NCBI GenBank assembly: GCA_003670425.1
Contig: QWRL01000125.1
Location: 1-7,011 of the forward strand
Source of the DNA: Chloroflexota bacterium
GTDB lineage: Bacteria; Chloroflexota; Anaerolineae; Anaerolineales; UBA11657
DNA: 7,011 nt
Reading direction: 5' to 3'
Under the pieces are notes generated by a model that saw nothing but the letters and a program-made list of their open reading frames with translations, searched no databases and was not told the origin of the DNA. This document shows positions 6,724 to 7,011 of this stretch, piece after piece. The translations under genes were made by a program, and so were the position numbers. Within the stretch, counting starts at the first letter, position 1. Each line of letters opens with the position of its first letter.

Positions 6724-6752
6724 ACAATAACAGAACGCCTGTTCCGCGTCAA
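6724..6752 (-). promoter_or_regulatory. lexA promoter
   Basis: The minus strand has TTGACG (6752-6747, 5/6 to the -35 consensus), a spacer of exactly 17 bases, and TATTGT (6729-6724, 4/6 to the -10). Transcription would begin near 6717, giving a leader of about 30 bases to the GTG at 6685. The LexA box lies wholly within the spacer, where bound LexA would exclude RNA polymerase. Confidence 0.75.
6733..6744 (-). promoter_or_regulatory. LexA (SOS) box in the lexA promoter
   Basis: GAAC-GCCT-GTTC is an exact match to the palindromic GAAC-N4-GTTC operator known for Bacillus- and Mycobacterium-type LexA. It sits between the -35 and -10 hexamers of lexA, the normal arrangement for autorepression. 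It differs from the E. coli CTGT-N8-ACAG type. I noticed no second copy in the other intergenic regions. Confidence 0.85.
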
Positions 6753-6755
6753 GAT

Positions 6756-6797
6756 CCGCGCGCAGCCGCGCGCAGCCGCGCGCACAATCGCGCGCAG
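6756..6797. repeat. Short GC tandem repeat with a hairpin upstream of lexA
   Basis: The 10-base unit CCGCGCGCAG occurs at 6756-6765 and 6766-6775, then as CCGCGCGCAC at 6776-6785 and TCGCGCGCAG at 6788-6797. The last two form a hairpin, GCGCGC (6778-6783) and GCGCGC (6790-6795) around ACAATC. It lies immediately upstream of the lexA -35 box, between it and the transposase-like sequence. Confidence 0.75.
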
Positions 6798-7011
6798 CGA
6801 AGCAACTTCCAAAAATACCGCTACTGCAGCGAGGTTTGCCATCTGGTCAAACTCAAGTTCAGGGATTGCCTCAAACACCGCTTCAGGACCCATCAGCTGC
6901 TGTGCATTCGCCTCCACCGGTGGTGAGCGTGTGGGTGCGATTGCCGGTGCAGTTGTCGGCTCGCCGACATGCGCCAGTATCTGTCGCCCCGTCGCCGGCT
7001 CTGTGATGACC

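Larger units (their letters stand above)
6672..7011 (-). pseudogene. C-terminal end of a probable IS91-like transposase, partial, with run-on into the lexA promoter
   Basis: A minus-strand frame is open from the window edge (7010) to a TGA at 6672. Its first part reads VITEPATGRQILAHVGEPT, then APAIAPTRSPP and later PELEFDQ. This is the pattern I know from the C-termini of IS91/Y2-type transposases (RRILxHLGxPT..PP..PARxPP...FDQ), whose job is rolling-circle transposition. The catalytic HUH and tyrosine region would lie beyond the right edge. The recognisable similarity stops at FDQ, about 6843, where such proteins usually end within a few residues. Here the frame continues ~56 codons through the GC repeat, the lexA promoter and the lexA start, which is unlikely to be natural coding sequence. 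I infer that the true stop was lost by truncation or decay at the element boundary. The family call is from remembered motifs, not a search; it could also be an intact gene with an odd tail. Confidence 0.5.

Noticed and set aside
6686..6727. Longer LexA starting at TTG 6727
   Set aside because: That codon lies in the -10 box of the lexA promoter and would not be in the mRNA; GTG 6685 has a ribosome binding site and gives the standard N-terminus.
6756..6797. CRISPR-like repeat
   Set aside because: Units are 10 bases, head to tail without spacers; it is a simple GC tandem repeat.

Overview
The window reads as a stretch of GC-rich bacterial chromosome with three firmly recognisable housekeeping or regulatory genes, one small secreted-protein gene and the tail of what looks like a transposase gene. 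The source is most likely a member of the Chloroflexota (Anaerolineae-like). This is inference from three things: a serine hydroxymethyltransferase fused in frame to a glycine-cleavage T-protein, a Gram-positive-style LexA box (GAAC-N4-GTTC) in front of lexA, and a small exported protein ending in a Thr/Pro/Ala 'TATPT' tail of the kind common in that phylum. No rRNA, tRNA or CRISPR array is visible.

Layout from left to right. Positions 1-2357 (minus strand) hold a glyA-gcvT fusion that runs off the left edge. A 110-bp AT-rich divergent intergenic region (2358-2467) follows, with candidate promoters facing both ways. Positions 2468-2974 (plus) encode a predicted secreted, low-complexity protein of unknown function. 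A structured leader of about 200 bp (2975-3172) precedes leuS (3173-5953, plus), a leucyl-tRNA synthetase of 926 residues that is longer than usual because of an insert of roughly 105-120 residues in its editing-domain region. leuS and lexA (6014-6685, minus) converge on a strong GC hairpin (5960-5983) whose T-rich side serves lexA. Upstream of lexA is a clear promoter with a LexA box in its spacer, then a short GC tandem repeat, then the C-terminal end of a probable IS91-like transposase (minus) running off the right edge.

Functionally, the GlyA and GcvT parts both act on glycine and tetrahydrofolate one-carbon units: SHMT makes glycine plus methylene-THF from serine, and T-protein makes methylene-THF from the aminomethyl group of glycine. 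LeuS charges tRNA-Leu. LexA represses the SOS regulon and, judging from the box in its own promoter, itself. The genes do not form one operon: orientation alternates minus, plus, plus, minus, minus.

The points most worth a second look are the LeuS insert, the unassigned region of about 140 residues between the SHMT and T-protein parts, the boundary between the mobile element and the lexA promoter, and the leuS leader. I see no convincing wholly new multi-gene system here.
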